Translations under genes and position numbers: made by a program
NCBI RefSeq assembly: GCF_013870525.1
Contig: NZ_JACBXD010000023.1
Coordinates: 41,095 to 105,094 of the forward strand
DNA length: 64,000 bases
Reading direction: 5' to 3'
Origin: Amycolatopsis pittospori
GTDB lineage: Bacteria > Actinomycetota > Actinomycetes > Mycobacteriales > Pseudonocardiaceae
Shown here: positions 1-8,178 of the stretch, piece after piece
Layout of the letters: the number at the start of each line of letters is the position of its first letter
Position numbering within the stretch: the first letter of the stretch is position 1
Notes under the pieces: model-generated
The model's database searches: none
Seen by the model: the letters and a program-made list of their open reading frames with translations, nothing else
Told to the model about the DNA's origin: nothing

Positions 1-27
1 CGCGGTGCCTGGGTGAGAACAGCCACG

Positions 28-843
28 TCAGACCACCAGCCGTCGGTAGAAGTACTTGTGCGCCAAGGCCCAGCCCACTCCGGCCAAGACGACCAGGAAG
101 GCGAGGTGCCCCAGGGTGGCGAGTGGGCCGACGGTGCCGAGGCTGACCGCCCTGGCGGCCTCGTTCCCGTGCCACAGCGGGGAAAGCCACGCGATCCACA
201 TCAACGGGTCCGGGAGTTCGTCGATCGGGAAGAACGTGCCGGAGAACAACGTCATCGGGATCAGGATGAACCGGAACACCAGACCGAAGCGCGAACCCTC
301 GTCGTAGGTGGTCGCGGCCAGCGCCATCACCGGGGTGCCACAGGCGATCCCGGTGAGCACCCCGATCAGGATGACGGCGAGTACGCCGAAACTCGTCCAC
401 GAGCCGAACAGGGCCGCGATGACGGCGTAGATCGAACCGGCCAGCCCCAGCCGGATCGCGACCCAGATGATCTGGCTGCCGAGTACCTGCCCCGGCGTGA
501 TCGGGCTCGCGGTGACGGCGACATAGCTCTGCTGCCATTTGAACCCGGACAGCACCGGGTAGCTCGACTCCCCCACCGCCAGCTGCGCGGCGCCCGCGAC
601 GAGCAGCGCGGGCGCGACGTATTCGAGGTACGAGAACCCGCTCGTCGCGGCTCCTGCCTGCACCTGCGAGCCGAAGCCGAGTCCCATCGCGGCCAGGAAC
701 AGCACCGGCTGCAGACCCGTCGAGTACAACGTGGACAGCCAGTACCGGCGGTACCACATCCAGTACCCCTCGACCCGCAGCCAGGCACCCAGCCAGGTCG
801 AGACCACGCGGCCCGTCGAGGCCTTCGTCTCCGCTGTGGTCAT
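28..843 (-). CDS. ABC-2 type transporter permease
   Basis: This is the membrane subunit of an ABC exporter of the daunorubicin-resistance (DrrB-like) ABC-2 class. The roughly 271-residue product has a short polar N-terminus and about six hydrophobic segments, with the family-typical stretch around FRFILIPMTLFSGTFFPI. The ATG start (841-843) overlaps the TGA of the upstream ATPase gene (843-845) in an ATGA arrangement, so the two are translationally coupled and should be made in stoichiometric amounts. The frame stays open upstream into the ATPase gene, but that extension has no family similarity and is rejected. The substrate cannot be told from sequence; drug or lipid export is the family norm. 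Confidence 0.9.
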   Translation of the reverse strand: MTTAETKASTGRVVSTWLGAWLRVEGYWMWYRRYWLSTLYSTGLQPVLFLAAMGLGFGSQVQAGAATSGFSYLEYVAPALLVAGAAQLAVGESSYPVLSGFKWQQSYVAVTASPITPGQVLGSQIIWVAIRLGLAGSIYAVIAALFGSWTSFGVLAVILIGVLTGIACGTPVMALAATTYDEGSRFGLVFRFILIPMTLFSGTFFPIDELPDPLMWIAWLSPLWHGNEAARAVSLGTVGPLATLGHLAFLVVLAGVGWALAHKYFYRRLVV

Positions 844-1784
844 CAGTCCACCAGCGTCCGGCCGGTGAGGCGGAGGAAGACGTCCTCCAGCGAACTGCGA
901 CGGACCAGGCTCGACAGCGGCCGCAGCCCGCGCGCGTGCGCCTGTTCGAGGGCGGCCTCGCCGGTCATCGTGTAGAGCAGGACGCGATCCGGCAGCACCT
1001 CGACGCGTTCGGCGAGGCCCTCGACCTTCTCGGCCGCCGCCTCCTGCTCGCCGTTCGGGAAGCGCAGTTCGACGACCTCGCGGGTGGAGTACCGGCTGAT
1101 CAGGTCGGACGGCGAACCCTCGGCGGCGATGCGGCCGTTGTCCATCACGACCAGCCTGTCGCACAGCTGCTCGGCCTCGTCCATGTAATGCGTGGTGATG
1201 ATCAGTGTGGTCCCGCCGGCCTTGAGCCGGAACAGCCTGTCCCACAGCAGGTGCCGGGCCTGCGGGTCGAGCCCCGTGGTCGGTTCGTCGAGCAGGAGCA
1301 GTTCGGGGTCGTTGACCAGGGAGCGCGCGATGGTCAGCCGTCGCTTCATCCCGCCGGAGAGCGAATCGACCTCCGCGTTCGCCCGGTCGGTGAGCTGCGC
1401 GAACTCCATCAGCTCCTCGGCCTTGCTCCGCACGTGTGAGCGCGAGAGCCCGAAGTAGCGGCCGTAGATCTGCAGGTTCTGGCGGACGGTGAGCTCGGTG
1501 TCCAGGTTGTCCTGCTGTGGCACGACGCCGAGCCGGGCGCGGATCTTCGGCCCCTCGACGTCCGGGTCCATGCCGAGGACCCGCAGGTCGCCGTCGCTGC
1601 GGGGGGACACGGACGCGATCATCCGCATGGTGGAGGATTTGCCCGCGCCGTTGGGCCCGAGAAAGCCGAACGCCTCCCCCGGGCGGACCTCGACGTCGAT
1701 CCCGCGTACGGCCTCGAAGTCGCCGAAACGCTTGACCAACGCCTTCGCCTGCACCATCGCCGGTTCGTGCTCTGAATCACCCAC
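843..1784 (-). CDS. ABC transporter ATP-binding protein (DrrA-like)
   Basis: This is the cytoplasmic ATPase that powers the adjacent permease. In the 313-residue product the Walker A motif GPNGAGKS lies at about 43-50, the Q-loop near PQQD at about 89, the signature LSGGM at 142-146, and Walker B LLLLDEPTTGLDP at about 162. The C-terminal 100 residues form the extension usual for DrrA-type ATPases. Translation starts at a GTG; an internal ATG ten codons on (MVQAK) is an alternative, and neither has a strong ribosome-binding site. It is the first gene of a two-gene minus-strand operon and is divergent from the M14 peptidase gene. Confidence 0.93.
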   Translation of the reverse strand: MGDSEHEPAMVQAKALVKRFGDFEAVRGIDVEVRPGEAFGFLGPNGAGKSSTMRMIASVSPRSDGDLRVLGMDPDVEGPKIRARLGVVPQQDNLDTELTVRQNLQIYGRYFGLSRSHVRSKAEELMEFAQLTDRANAEVDSLSGGMKRRLTIARSLVNDPELLLLDEPTTGLDPQARHLLWDRLFRLKAGGTTLIITTHYMDEAEQLCDRLVVMDNGRIAAEGSPSDLISRYSTREVVELRFPNGEQEAAAEKVEGLAERVEVLPDRVLLYTMTGEAALEQAHARGLRPLSSLVRRSSLEDVFLRLTGRTLVD

Positions 1785-1837
1785 GTCTGCACCCTAGGAC
1801 CTGCCACCGACAAAATTCGACCGGTTTACCGCCGCCC

Positions 1838-1866
1838 TTGTTGGACGCTCCCGGCTCGTCGATACT
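1838..1866 (+). promoter_or_regulatory. Putative promoter of the M14 carboxypeptidase gene (near-leaderless)
   Basis: A TTGTTG hexamer at 1838-1843 and GATACT at 1861-1866 are separated by 17 bp. The -10 ends only 8 bp before the ATG at 1875, so transcription would begin almost at the start codon. The lack of any Shine-Dalgarno sequence there fits a leaderless mRNA, which is common in actinobacteria. This is inferred from consensus only. Confidence 0.4.
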
Positions 1867-1874
1867 CACCGACC

Positions 1875-2918
1875 ATGAGTCTCAAGTCCCGAATCGCCCT
1901 GTTGTCCGTTTTTGTCAGCGCCGGGCTTCTCGTGGCTCCGGCCGCCCAAGCGGTCGAGACCGCTGAAGCCGCTCAAGCCGCTGAAGCCACTGTGGACGGT
2001 CGGACCGTCGACCCGCGCCCGTCCACCGGCAAGCTCGCGGTCGAACTGCACAAGCTGGCCCTGTTCAGCCACGGCAAGATCCGGGTGAGCAAGATCGGCC
2101 GCAGCAACGAGGGACGTCCGGTGTGGGCGGCCAGGGTCGGCCACGGCAAGACGCGGATCCAGTACGTCACCCAGCAGCATGGCGACGAGCCGCTCGGCAC
2201 GCCGGCGGCGCTGGAGTTCCTGCGCAAGGTCGGCGTCGAGCGCGGCGCTTGGCAGCAGAACCTGCTTTCGAAGGTGACCGTCGACATCGTCGTGCGCGCC
2301 AACCCGGACGGGCACGAACGCGACTGGCGCTACAACTACGACCCCGAAGCCACTCCCGAGTACGGCGAGAAGGGCAAGGGCTACGACATCAACCGCTACC
2401 ACGATCCGGCCGTGGCGCCCCAGGACAACCCGGCCACCGAGGCGGGACTGATCCAGCGGCGGAACGCGTCCTTCAAGCCGGACATCATGGTCGACTACCA
2501 CATGCAGGGCCGCTACCAGGACGCCAACGGCAAGGAGATCACCGCTTCCACGCTGTGGCCGACGAACGCGGGCGTGAAACAGTCCGATGTGGACTTCGCG
2601 AAGCAGATCGCGGTCGTGGTGCAGCGGTCGATCGACGGCAACGGCGGTTACGTGTCGCAGTACCCCGGCGGTGACTACCAGGGCATCGCGCGCAACGGAT
2701 ACGGGCTGCTGGGCAACGGCAGCGTGCTGATCGAACTCAGCGCCATCCCGGAGCGTGAGCAGGCGCAGATCCAGGACGCGCTCGCGTCGATGCTCGCGAT
2801 CGCGCGGACCGCCGCCGACGGTTCGGTGCGAAAGGTCGACCCGGCGAAGGCCGACGCGATCCCGCCGCGGGGTCCGGCACTGCCCGGCACGGTCGAAGAG
2901 GCTCACGAAGCCGCGTAG
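1875..2918 (+). CDS. Secreted M14 family zinc carboxypeptidase
   Basis: This is a secreted zinc peptidase of the carboxypeptidase A (M14) fold. The 347-residue precursor has a Sec signal peptide (hydrophobic residues about 8-22, AAQA cleavage near 26) and then an Ala/Glu-rich linker. The zinc site is visible as HGDE (H102, E105) and the later DYHMQG (H209); RANPDGHERDW and DINRY match the substrate-binding region, and IELS (E287) supplies the catalytic glutamate. All key residues are present, so it should be active. The ATG start has no ribosome-binding site and lies just behind a promoter-like sequence. The gene ends at a long palindrome shared with the convergent neighbour. Confidence 0.88.
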   Translation: MSLKSRIALLSVFVSAGLLVAPAAQAVETAEAAQAAEATVDGRTVDPRPSTGKLAVELHKLALFSHGKIRVSKIGRSNEGRPVWAARVGHGKTRIQYVTQQHGDEPLGTPAALEFLRKVGVERGAWQQNLLSKVTVDIVVRANPDGHERDWRYNYDPEATPEYGEKGKGYDINRYHDPAVAPQDNPATEAGLIQRRNASFKPDIMVDYHMQGRYQDANGKEITASTLWPTNAGVKQSDVDFAKQIAVVVQRSIDGNGGYVSQYPGGDYQGIARNGYGLLGNGSVLIELSAIPEREQAQIQDALASMLAIARTAADGSVRKVDPAKADAIPPRGPALPGTVEEAHEAA

Positions 2919-2926
2919 CGCGTGCA

Positions 2927-2973
2927 ATGAACGGCCCGTTACTTGCAAAATTTGCAAGTAACGGGCCGTTCAT
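2927..2973. repeat. Perfect 23-bp-arm palindrome, bidirectional terminator-like (copy 1)
   Basis: Arms 2927-2949 and 2951-2973 are perfectly complementary around a single central base. It fills the gap between two convergent genes, so it can act as a terminator for both. The inner core (GTTACTTGCAAA and its complement) and the outer edges are nearly the same as a second element at 16946-16992, which marks it as a dispersed repeat family. Confidence 0.85.
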
Positions 2974-2977
2974 AGCG

Positions 2978-5900
2978 CTAGCGGACGGTGACCGAGAGGC
3001 TCTGGGTCACCCCGTTGGCGGTGACCGAAAGCCGCGCCACACCCGGCCGCAGCGCGGTCAGCACCCCGGTCGCCGGGTCGAAGGACGCGATGTCCCACGG
3101 CATCGCGGGCACGAACCCGTCGGCGACGTGCGTGCCGAGGCCGCCCTTCCAGTCCGCGCTGACCGGATACGACACCGGCACCTGACGCGCTCCCTGCGTC
3201 ACCACCGCCCGGATGTCGGCCTTCTCGCCCCGTGCCAGCGCGGAAGGCCCGGAAACCGTCAGCGTGTCGACGTTCGGCCGGGTCTCGAAGCGCACCGGCT
3301 GTGCCTTGTCGCCGGGCTCGAACCGGACCATCGTCCAGCCGACGAACCCGCCGTCACCGGGGGCGGCGGCCGGCGACTTCCCGGAGTTGCCGTTCACCAG
3401 ATACGGCACGCCGTCCACGCGCGACAGGCTGAACACGCCCGCGTGTGAAGCGATCGCGGCCGCCTGCTTCCCGGAATCCCGCTCGAACGCGGTCAGCCAG
3501 CCGGTCAGCATCGCCGCTTCCTTGCGGTCGGCCAACTGCGAGTTCCCGGTCGGGCTCGGATCCTTGACCGGGTGGTGCATCGCGACGACCACACCGCGAA
3601 TCCCTCGATCGGACTTCGCACCGTCCAACGCCTCGCGCAGCATCCGGATCTGGTCGAATCCGCCCGCGCGCAGCGAACCGCGTGAGGAATCCATCAGCAC
3701 CAGGCGGATCCCGGCGACGTCGACGACGCGATGGGTCTGTCCGAACGCCGCCTGGAACTCGGTGATCCCGTGCCCGCCGTCGGCTTCGTGGTTGCCCGGG
3801 ACGTAGTACCAGGGCGTTTTGCCGACCAGTTCCTCGTCGATGATCGAGCGAGCGAGTACGAAATCGGCGGCCGTCCCGCGATCGACGAAGTCGCCGTTGA
3901 TCAGCACGAGATCCGGTTTCGCCGCGACGGCCTCGCGCAGCGCGCGCCGGGCCTGGGCGACCAGCGGGCCGTTCGGGTCGTCTGCGGTGAACTGCGCGTC
4001 GCTGACGACGGCGATCCGCAGTCCGCCGGTCGCGGTGCCGTCGGTGATCAGCGACGGATCGCGTGGTGCCGGATCGGCCGGGACGCTCGCCGCGGGCGCG
4101 ACCTCGAAGGTGAGGTCGTCGAAGACCAGCCGTCCTTCGTACTGCTGATCCGGGACGTTCTCGACGGCGTAGAACTTCGTCAGCCGCTGCCCGTCGGGAA
4201 GCCCGGCGGGGATCGCCGCGCGGACGTAGCGCCAGCCCGTCCAGTCGACGCTCAGCGAAAGGTCCACAAGGGACGGGACGTTGGCGGCGTCGCGGAGTTC
4301 CGCCCGCAGCCAAGCACCCTTCGCGTCACCGTTGACCCACAGTCCGACGCGCTGGGTGCCCGGCGGCACCGCGATGGGCGCGGCCGAGTTGACGTAGGCG
4401 GCGCGCGTGGAGTTCGTGCCGTTCAGGCGGTAGTCCAGCGCGAGACCGCGTCCGCCGTCACGGCCGGGTCCCTCGGAAAGCGCGGCTCCGACGACGGCCG
4501 GGAAGACGCTGGCGCTCCAGCCCGCCGGACCGTCCAAGGAGGCGACGACCCGGGATTCCGTGCCGACGGAAGCCGCCAGATGCGTCGCCTTCCCGCCGGC
4601 CGTGGCGGTGATCGCCGAAGCGCCCGAGGCCTTCAGCGCGGTGACCGCGAAGCCGTCGCCGGACGGCTCGATCCGCACTACCGCGGGGTCGTAGTCGAGT
4701 TTGACGTCGTCGGGCTCGATCCACGTGCCGTAGCCGTCGGCGTCGTAGCCGAACACCTTGAACGTGCTCTTAGCGCCTTCGCCGGACAATGCGACCTGCT
4801 CGGTACTGGTGCCCAGCCTGACGGGCGCGCCGAGGACGTTCAACGTCGTCTTACCCAGGACTCCGCCGTGCTTGGCGTAGACGTCGACGTTCGCGGGGGC
4901 GTCCGGCCGGAACCGGTCGGCGTGCGCGGTGAAGACACCGTCGGTCACCGTGCCTCGGAAGGGGTTCGTGCTGAGCCACTGCACCTTGGCGTCCACCGCG
5001 GCGCCGGTCTCGTCGTGCGCGCCGCCGGTCAGTTTCCGCGTCAGCCCCGAAAGCACGCGAACGGCGTCGGCGGTGTCCTGCACGGGACGCGGCGCGAACC
5101 CGGTCAGCCGTCCGCTCCCGGGCACCGTGGCGACACCGATCCCGTTGGGCACCACGCGTTCCCCGCCGTCCGACGGCGCGTTGCGCACCAGCGGCGCCTT
5201 TTCTCCTTCCTCTCGGGCGAGCAGCGTCGAGGAGCCACCGCCGTCGAGGTTGATGGCGTCGTCCGCGCCGAGCGACTTCATATGGCGCGCGAGTTCCAGT
5301 TCCGTCATGCCCCGGCTGTCGGCTTGGCGGCCGTCGACCGTGGCGAGCCACATCTTCGTGCCGTCGGCGGAGAAACCGACCGCGGTCCGGGGGTGCATGG
5401 CGACGTTGTCGACCGGCTGGATCGTGCCGTCGCGCAGCAGGACGATGTTGCCGCCGACCGAGACGGACACCTTGCCCGCGTCGCTCTTCGGCGCGTAGGC
5501 GACGCCCACCCGGTCGCCGGTCTTCAAGCCGGACAACGTGTCCGCGCCGCCGTCGCGGGCGAGCAGGACGGTCGCACCCGCGGCGATCGGACCGTCGGCG
5601 GGCTGCGGCCGCACCTGCGCGACGACGCCGTCGGCGACCTCGATCTCGACGACGCGCTGGGCACCCGCGACCGAAGTGCGCCGCGACGACGCGCCCCACA
5701 GCGGTGTGTAGACGCCGATCGCGTTCCCGCTCAGCACCGGGCTGTTGAAGTTCGACGCGGGCACGACCCGGCCGTCGGGCAGGGTGACCGACGCTTCGAG
5801 GAACACCTCCGCGAGCCGCGCCTTGCCCTCGTCGGTGATCGACGCGGTCAGGTTGTGGCCCTTCGCGGGCGCCGTCTGGAGTTTCCCGGCGTCGACGCCG

Positions 5901-6352
5901 ACGCCGATCGGGGCGCCGGTGGCGTTGATGTCGAAGAAGTCGCCGTTCACCCCGGCGACCGCACCGGCCTTGGCGACCTGCTGCGAAAGCGGCGTACGCG
6001 CGGAAACCGTGCCAGGGCTGAGGTAAGTCGGCTTGAGCGTCTTGCTCGTGAGGTCGACGGCGAGCGTGTCGCCGCGGATCCAGCCCGCCGGGTCGTAGCG
6101 GTCGAACTCGGTGAGATTCAGGCCCGGTGCCACCCGCGAAGTCGCGCTGGTGGTGACGAGACCGTCGTCGGGAGCCGTGACGGCGTACGCGGACGGGCCC
6201 TCCTTCGCCGAAGAAGCCGCCGGAGCGGCTTCGACGGGCGCCGGACCGAGCGGAGCGGTCAAGGGATCGGCGTGCACCGGTGCGGCGGTCAGTAATCCGG
6301 GCAGCAGGGCAGCGAGCAACAACAGGCGTGATTTTCTCACGAAATACCCCAC
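2978..6352 (-). CDS. Secreted phosphodiester glycosidase / metallophosphoesterase fusion protein
   Basis: This is a large exported enzyme (1124 residues) with two catalytic modules. After a signal peptide (LLLLAALLPGLL, cleavage near PVHA) comes a phosphodiester glycosidase (NAGPA, PF09992) domain at about 70-410, with VNGDFFD and the diagnostic NLDGGGSST near 365. A middle region of beta-sandwich-like sequence follows. A calcineurin-like metallophosphoesterase occupies about 775-990, with SDAQF, NGDFVDRG, PGNHEAD, MHHP and SHAG metal-ligand motifs. The tail resembles a Big2-type Ig domain. It may remove sugar-phosphodiester modifications from wall polymers or lipids and then the phosphate; this is inference. 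The start could be the GTG at 6352 or the GTG at 6340, which sits 8 bases after a GGGG and better fits a signal peptide. Confidence 0.87.
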   Translation of the reverse strand: MGYFVRKSRLLLLAALLPGLLTAAPVHADPLTAPLGPAPVEAAPAASSAKEGPSAYAVTAPDDGLVTTSATSRVAPGLNLTEFDRYDPAGWIRGDTLAVDLTSKTLKPTYLSPGTVSARTPLSQQVAKAGAVAGVNGDFFDINATGAPIGVGVDAGKLQTAPAKGHNLTASITDEGKARLAEVFLEASVTLPDGRVVPASNFNSPVLSGNAIGVYTPLWGASSRRTSVAGAQRVVEIEVADGVVAQVRPQPADGPIAAGATVLLARDGGADTLSGLKTGDRVGVAYAPKSDAGKVSVSVGGNIVLLRDGTIQPVDNVAMHPRTAVGFSADGTKMWLATVDGRQADSRGMTELELARHMKSLGADDAINLDGGGSSTLLAREEGEKAPLVRNAPSDGGERVVPNGIGVATVPGSGRLTGFAPRPVQDTADAVRVLSGLTRKLTGGAHDETGAAVDAKVQWLSTNPFRGTVTDGVFTAHADRFRPDAPANVDVYAKHGGVLGKTTLNVLGAPVRLGTSTEQVALSGEGAKSTFKVFGYDADGYGTWIEPDDVKLDYDPAVVRIEPSGDGFAVTALKASGASAITATAGGKATHLAASVGTESRVVASLDGPAGWSASVFPAVVGAALSEGPGRDGGRGLALDYRLNGTNSTRAAYVNSAAPIAVPPGTQRVGLWVNGDAKGAWLRAELRDAANVPSLVDLSLSVDWTGWRYVRAAIPAGLPDGQRLTKFYAVENVPDQQYEGRLVFDDLTFEVAPAASVPADPAPRDPSLITDGTATGGLRIAVVSDAQFTADDPNGPLVAQARRALREAVAAKPDLVLINGDFVDRGTAADFVLARSIIDEELVGKTPWYYVPGNHEADGGHGITEFQAAFGQTHRVVDVAGIRLVLMDSSRGSLRAGGFDQIRMLREALDGAKSDRGIRGVVVAMHHPVKDPSPTGNSQLADRKEAAMLTGWLTAFERDSGKQAAAIASHAGVFSLSRVDGVPYLVNGNSGKSPAAAPGDGGFVGWTMVRFEPGDKAQPVRFETRPNVDTLTVSGPSALARGEKADIRAVVTQGARQVPVSYPVSADWKGGLGTHVADGFVPAMPWDIASFDPATGVLTALRPGVARLSVTANGVTQSLSVTVR

Positions 6353-6450
6353 GATCGAGTGAGAGTCGGCTCAGCTCAGCACAGCGGACGCGAGCCGCCA
6401 GGAGAAGACCCGGAGGTGAACGTGAACCGAACGGCGTAGGGCGCCGAAGA

Positions 6451-7191
6451 TCAGGGCGTGAAAGGCCCGGCGAGGAAGGTCTCGGCAGCCACGACGTCGC
6501 CGGTGATCTCGAGCCCGGATTCGGCGAGGCCGACCCGTTGCCACAGCAGCAGGTCCAGGCCTTCCGCGGGGCCTTCGACGACGGCTTCCGCGGCTTCGGC
6601 GGGATCGGCCTGTCGCGAGCCCGGGACGTCCTCGGCGGAGGGCGTGATCAACCAGGCGTGTCCGGTGTCGGATGTCTTCAGCAGCAACGGAACGGTGACC
6701 GCGGGCGGGGTGTGCCAGCGCTTCACCTTCGGCAGCATGCTCAGGAGGACCTCGTCCACTCCGTCGGCGGCGACGGCGGGTTCGAGGGTGTACTCGGTCC
6801 CGGCCGCGCGGTGCGCGTCGAGCAGGTGCACCGCGGTCTCGTGGACCTGGCGGCGGAACCAGAAGGACTTGGTCTTGACGGCGGCGGTGAAGTTCCAGGC
6901 GCCGTCGTCCGGGGTGGCCTCGCGCAGCGCCTCGATCAACCCGTCCGCGCTTTCGCCGTACCAGGTGGCGAGATCCGCGTCCGGTTCGACTTCGAAGATC
7001 TGCGGAGCGGGATCGCCGGTGCGAACGATGCCGGTGGCCCAGCGATGCACGTTGCCGAGGTGGACGACGAGGTCACGCAGGCTCCAGTCGCCGCAGCACG
7101 GCACGGACGCGGCGTGATCCCCGGTGCGCGCCACCTGCGCGAAACCGGTGGTGAGTTCCCGCAGTCGCGCCAGGTACTCGTCCGGTGTCAT
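6451..7191 (-). CDS. Maleylpyruvate isomerase/DinB-type mycothiol-dependent protein
   Basis: This is a roughly 246-residue cytoplasmic protein of the mycothiol-dependent maleylpyruvate isomerase (MDMPI/DinB-like) superfamily. The N-terminal helix bundle shows the family pattern: CCGDWSLRDLVVHLGN with a metal-type histidine, and later RRQVHETAVHLLDAH. Family members use mycothiol, the actinobacterial thiol, but the substrate of this one is unknown. Two ATGs lie two codons apart; the one at 7191 has GGGGG at proper spacing and is preferred over 7197. It follows ndk on the same strand but is separated from it by a terminator, so it is probably a separate transcription unit. Confidence 0.75.
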   Translation of the reverse strand: MTPDEYLARLRELTTGFAQVARTGDHAASVPCCGDWSLRDLVVHLGNVHRWATGIVRTGDPAPQIFEVEPDADLATWYGESADGLIEALREATPDDGAWNFTAAVKTKSFWFRRQVHETAVHLLDAHRAAGTEYTLEPAVAADGVDEVLLSMLPKVKRWHTPPAVTVPLLLKTSDTGHAWLITPSAEDVPGSRQADPAEAAEAVVEGPAEGLDLLLWQRVGLAESGLEITGDVVAAETFLAGPFTP

Positions 7192-7207
7192 CGACATCCC
7201 CCAGATC

Positions 7208-7240
7208 CGTGGGTGACGCGAGGGGCCCGCGTCACCCACG
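7208..7240. terminator. Terminator stem-loop after ndk
   Basis: There are 13-bp perfect arms at 7208-7220 and 7228-7240 with a 7-base loop. The element starts 6 bases after the ndk stop codon in the minus direction and ends just upstream of the next gene, so it should end ndk transcription. No U-tract follows, as is usual in high-GC actinobacteria. Confidence 0.75.
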
Positions 7241-7246
7241 AGTGTG

Positions 7247-7657
7247 TCAGACCTCGGGGAACCAGAGCTTGAGCTCGCGCTCGGCCGACTCCGGGGAGTC
7301 CGAACCGTGCACCAGGTTGTACTGGGTCTCCAGCGCGAAGTCGCCGCGCAGGGTGCCCGGGGTGGCCTTCTCGACCGGGTCGGTGCCGCCGGCGAGCTGA
7401 CGGAAGGCGGCGATGGCGCGGGGGCCCTCGACGGCGAGCGCGACCAGCGGGCCCGAGGTGATGAACTCGAGGAGGTCGCCGAAGAACGGGCGCTCCTTGT
7501 GCTCGGCGTAGTGCTCCTCGGCGACCGAGCGCTCGACGGTGCGCAGTTCGAGGGCGACGAGCTTCAGGCCCTTGCGCTCGATGCGCGAGATGACCTCGCC
7601 GACGAGGCCGCGCGCGACGCCATCGGGCTTGACGAGGACCAGCGTGCGTTCAGTCAC
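7247..7657 (-). CDS. ndk: Nucleoside diphosphate kinase
   Basis: This enzyme transfers the gamma phosphate of ATP to other NDPs through a phosphohistidine, balancing nucleotide pools. The 136-residue protein has the standard length and motifs: [12 protein letters not shown] at the N-terminus, the Kpn-loop region, and the active-site NLVHGSDS with H117. It starts at GTG with AAGGAG about 10 bases upstream. In many actinobacteria ndk directly follows valS-folC-DUF4233; here it is on the same strand but 5.5 kb further on, with other genes between, so it now depends on its own promoter. Confidence 0.97.
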   Translation of the reverse strand: MTERTLVLVKPDGVARGLVGEVISRIERKGLKLVALELRTVERSVAEEHYAEHKERPFFGDLLEFITSGPLVALAVEGPRAIAAFRQLAGGTDPVEKATPGTLRGDFALETQYNLVHGSDSPESAERELKLWFPEV

Positions 7658-7721
7658 GACGGTATTTCTCCTTGGGTGGGTTTCGTGCTATTCGCCCGGA
7701 GCCTACCGGGGGCTTCGCGGC

Positions 7722-8069
7722 TCACTTCAGGTCGGACCAGGGAATGGCTTCGATGCGCTCGATGTGTTCCTCGCCCCACTCGCCGAGCGCGGCCATCGCG
7801 GTATCGAGCGAGTGCCCGAATCCGGTCAGCGAGTACTCCACCTTCGGCGGCACCTGGTGGTACACCTCGCGATGCAGCAGCCCGGTCGTCTCCATCTCCC
7901 GTAGTTGCAGGATCAGCACCCGCTCGCTGATGCCGGGCACCGCACGGCGCAGCTCCCCGAAGCGCAGCGCGCCGTCCTGGAGCGCGAACAGGATGAGCCC
8001 TTTCCATTTGCCGCCCATGACGGCGATCGCGGCGTCGAGCCCGCAAGTGAACGTACGTTTCCCGGTCAT
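7722..8069 (-). CDS. HxlR-family winged-helix regulator
   Basis: This is a 115-residue DNA-binding protein of the HxlR/MarR-like family, with the typical CGLDAAIAVMGGKWKGLILF start and the winged-helix region RRAVPGISERVLILQLREME. The cysteine before the helix (TFTCGLD) is the position used for redox or aldehyde sensing in some relatives; that role here is inference. The ATG at 8069 has AAGG about 9 bases upstream and is preferred to an upstream GTG. It is divergent from an imine-reductase-like gene and probably regulates both from the shared control region at 8073-8113. Confidence 0.88.
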   Translation of the reverse strand: MTGKRTFTCGLDAAIAVMGGKWKGLILFALQDGALRFGELRRAVPGISERVLILQLREMETTGLLHREVYHQVPPKVEYSLTGFGHSLDTAMAALGEWGEEHIERIEAIPWSDLK

Positions 8070-8072
8070 CAC

Positions 8073-8113
8073 ACTTACCTTTTTGTCGGTACCCGGCAAA
8101 ATAGTAGGTACTT
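8073..8113. promoter_or_regulatory. Candidate HxlR operator (imperfect palindrome) in divergent promoter region
   Basis: An imperfect palindrome is centred near GGTACC, with outer half-sites ACTTACC and GGTACTT and inner TTTTGTCGG opposite CGGCAAAA. A minus-strand promoter-like pair (TTTACG at 8125-8130 and TACTAT at 8101-8106, 18 bp apart, both read on the minus strand) overlaps it. A regulator bound here would block its own promoter and could act on the divergent gene. Confidence 0.45.
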
Positions 8114-8178
8114 GAGGGAATGTACGTAAAGCCCCAGCATGAGGTCATCCCGAAGATTTCCTTGGACTGGAGCGAAAA

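Noticed and set aside
28..1245. 405-residue version of the ABC permease
   Set aside because: The extra N-terminus is out-of-frame ATPase sequence; the ATGA overlap gives a clear start at 843.
3731..6295. An 854-codon open frame antisense to the glycosidase-phosphoesterase gene
   Set aside because: It is an Arg/Gly/Asp-rich translation with no domain and follows from the high GC third positions of the real gene. Similar long shadow frames opposite valS, the OFA gene and the M48 gene were rejected for the same reason.
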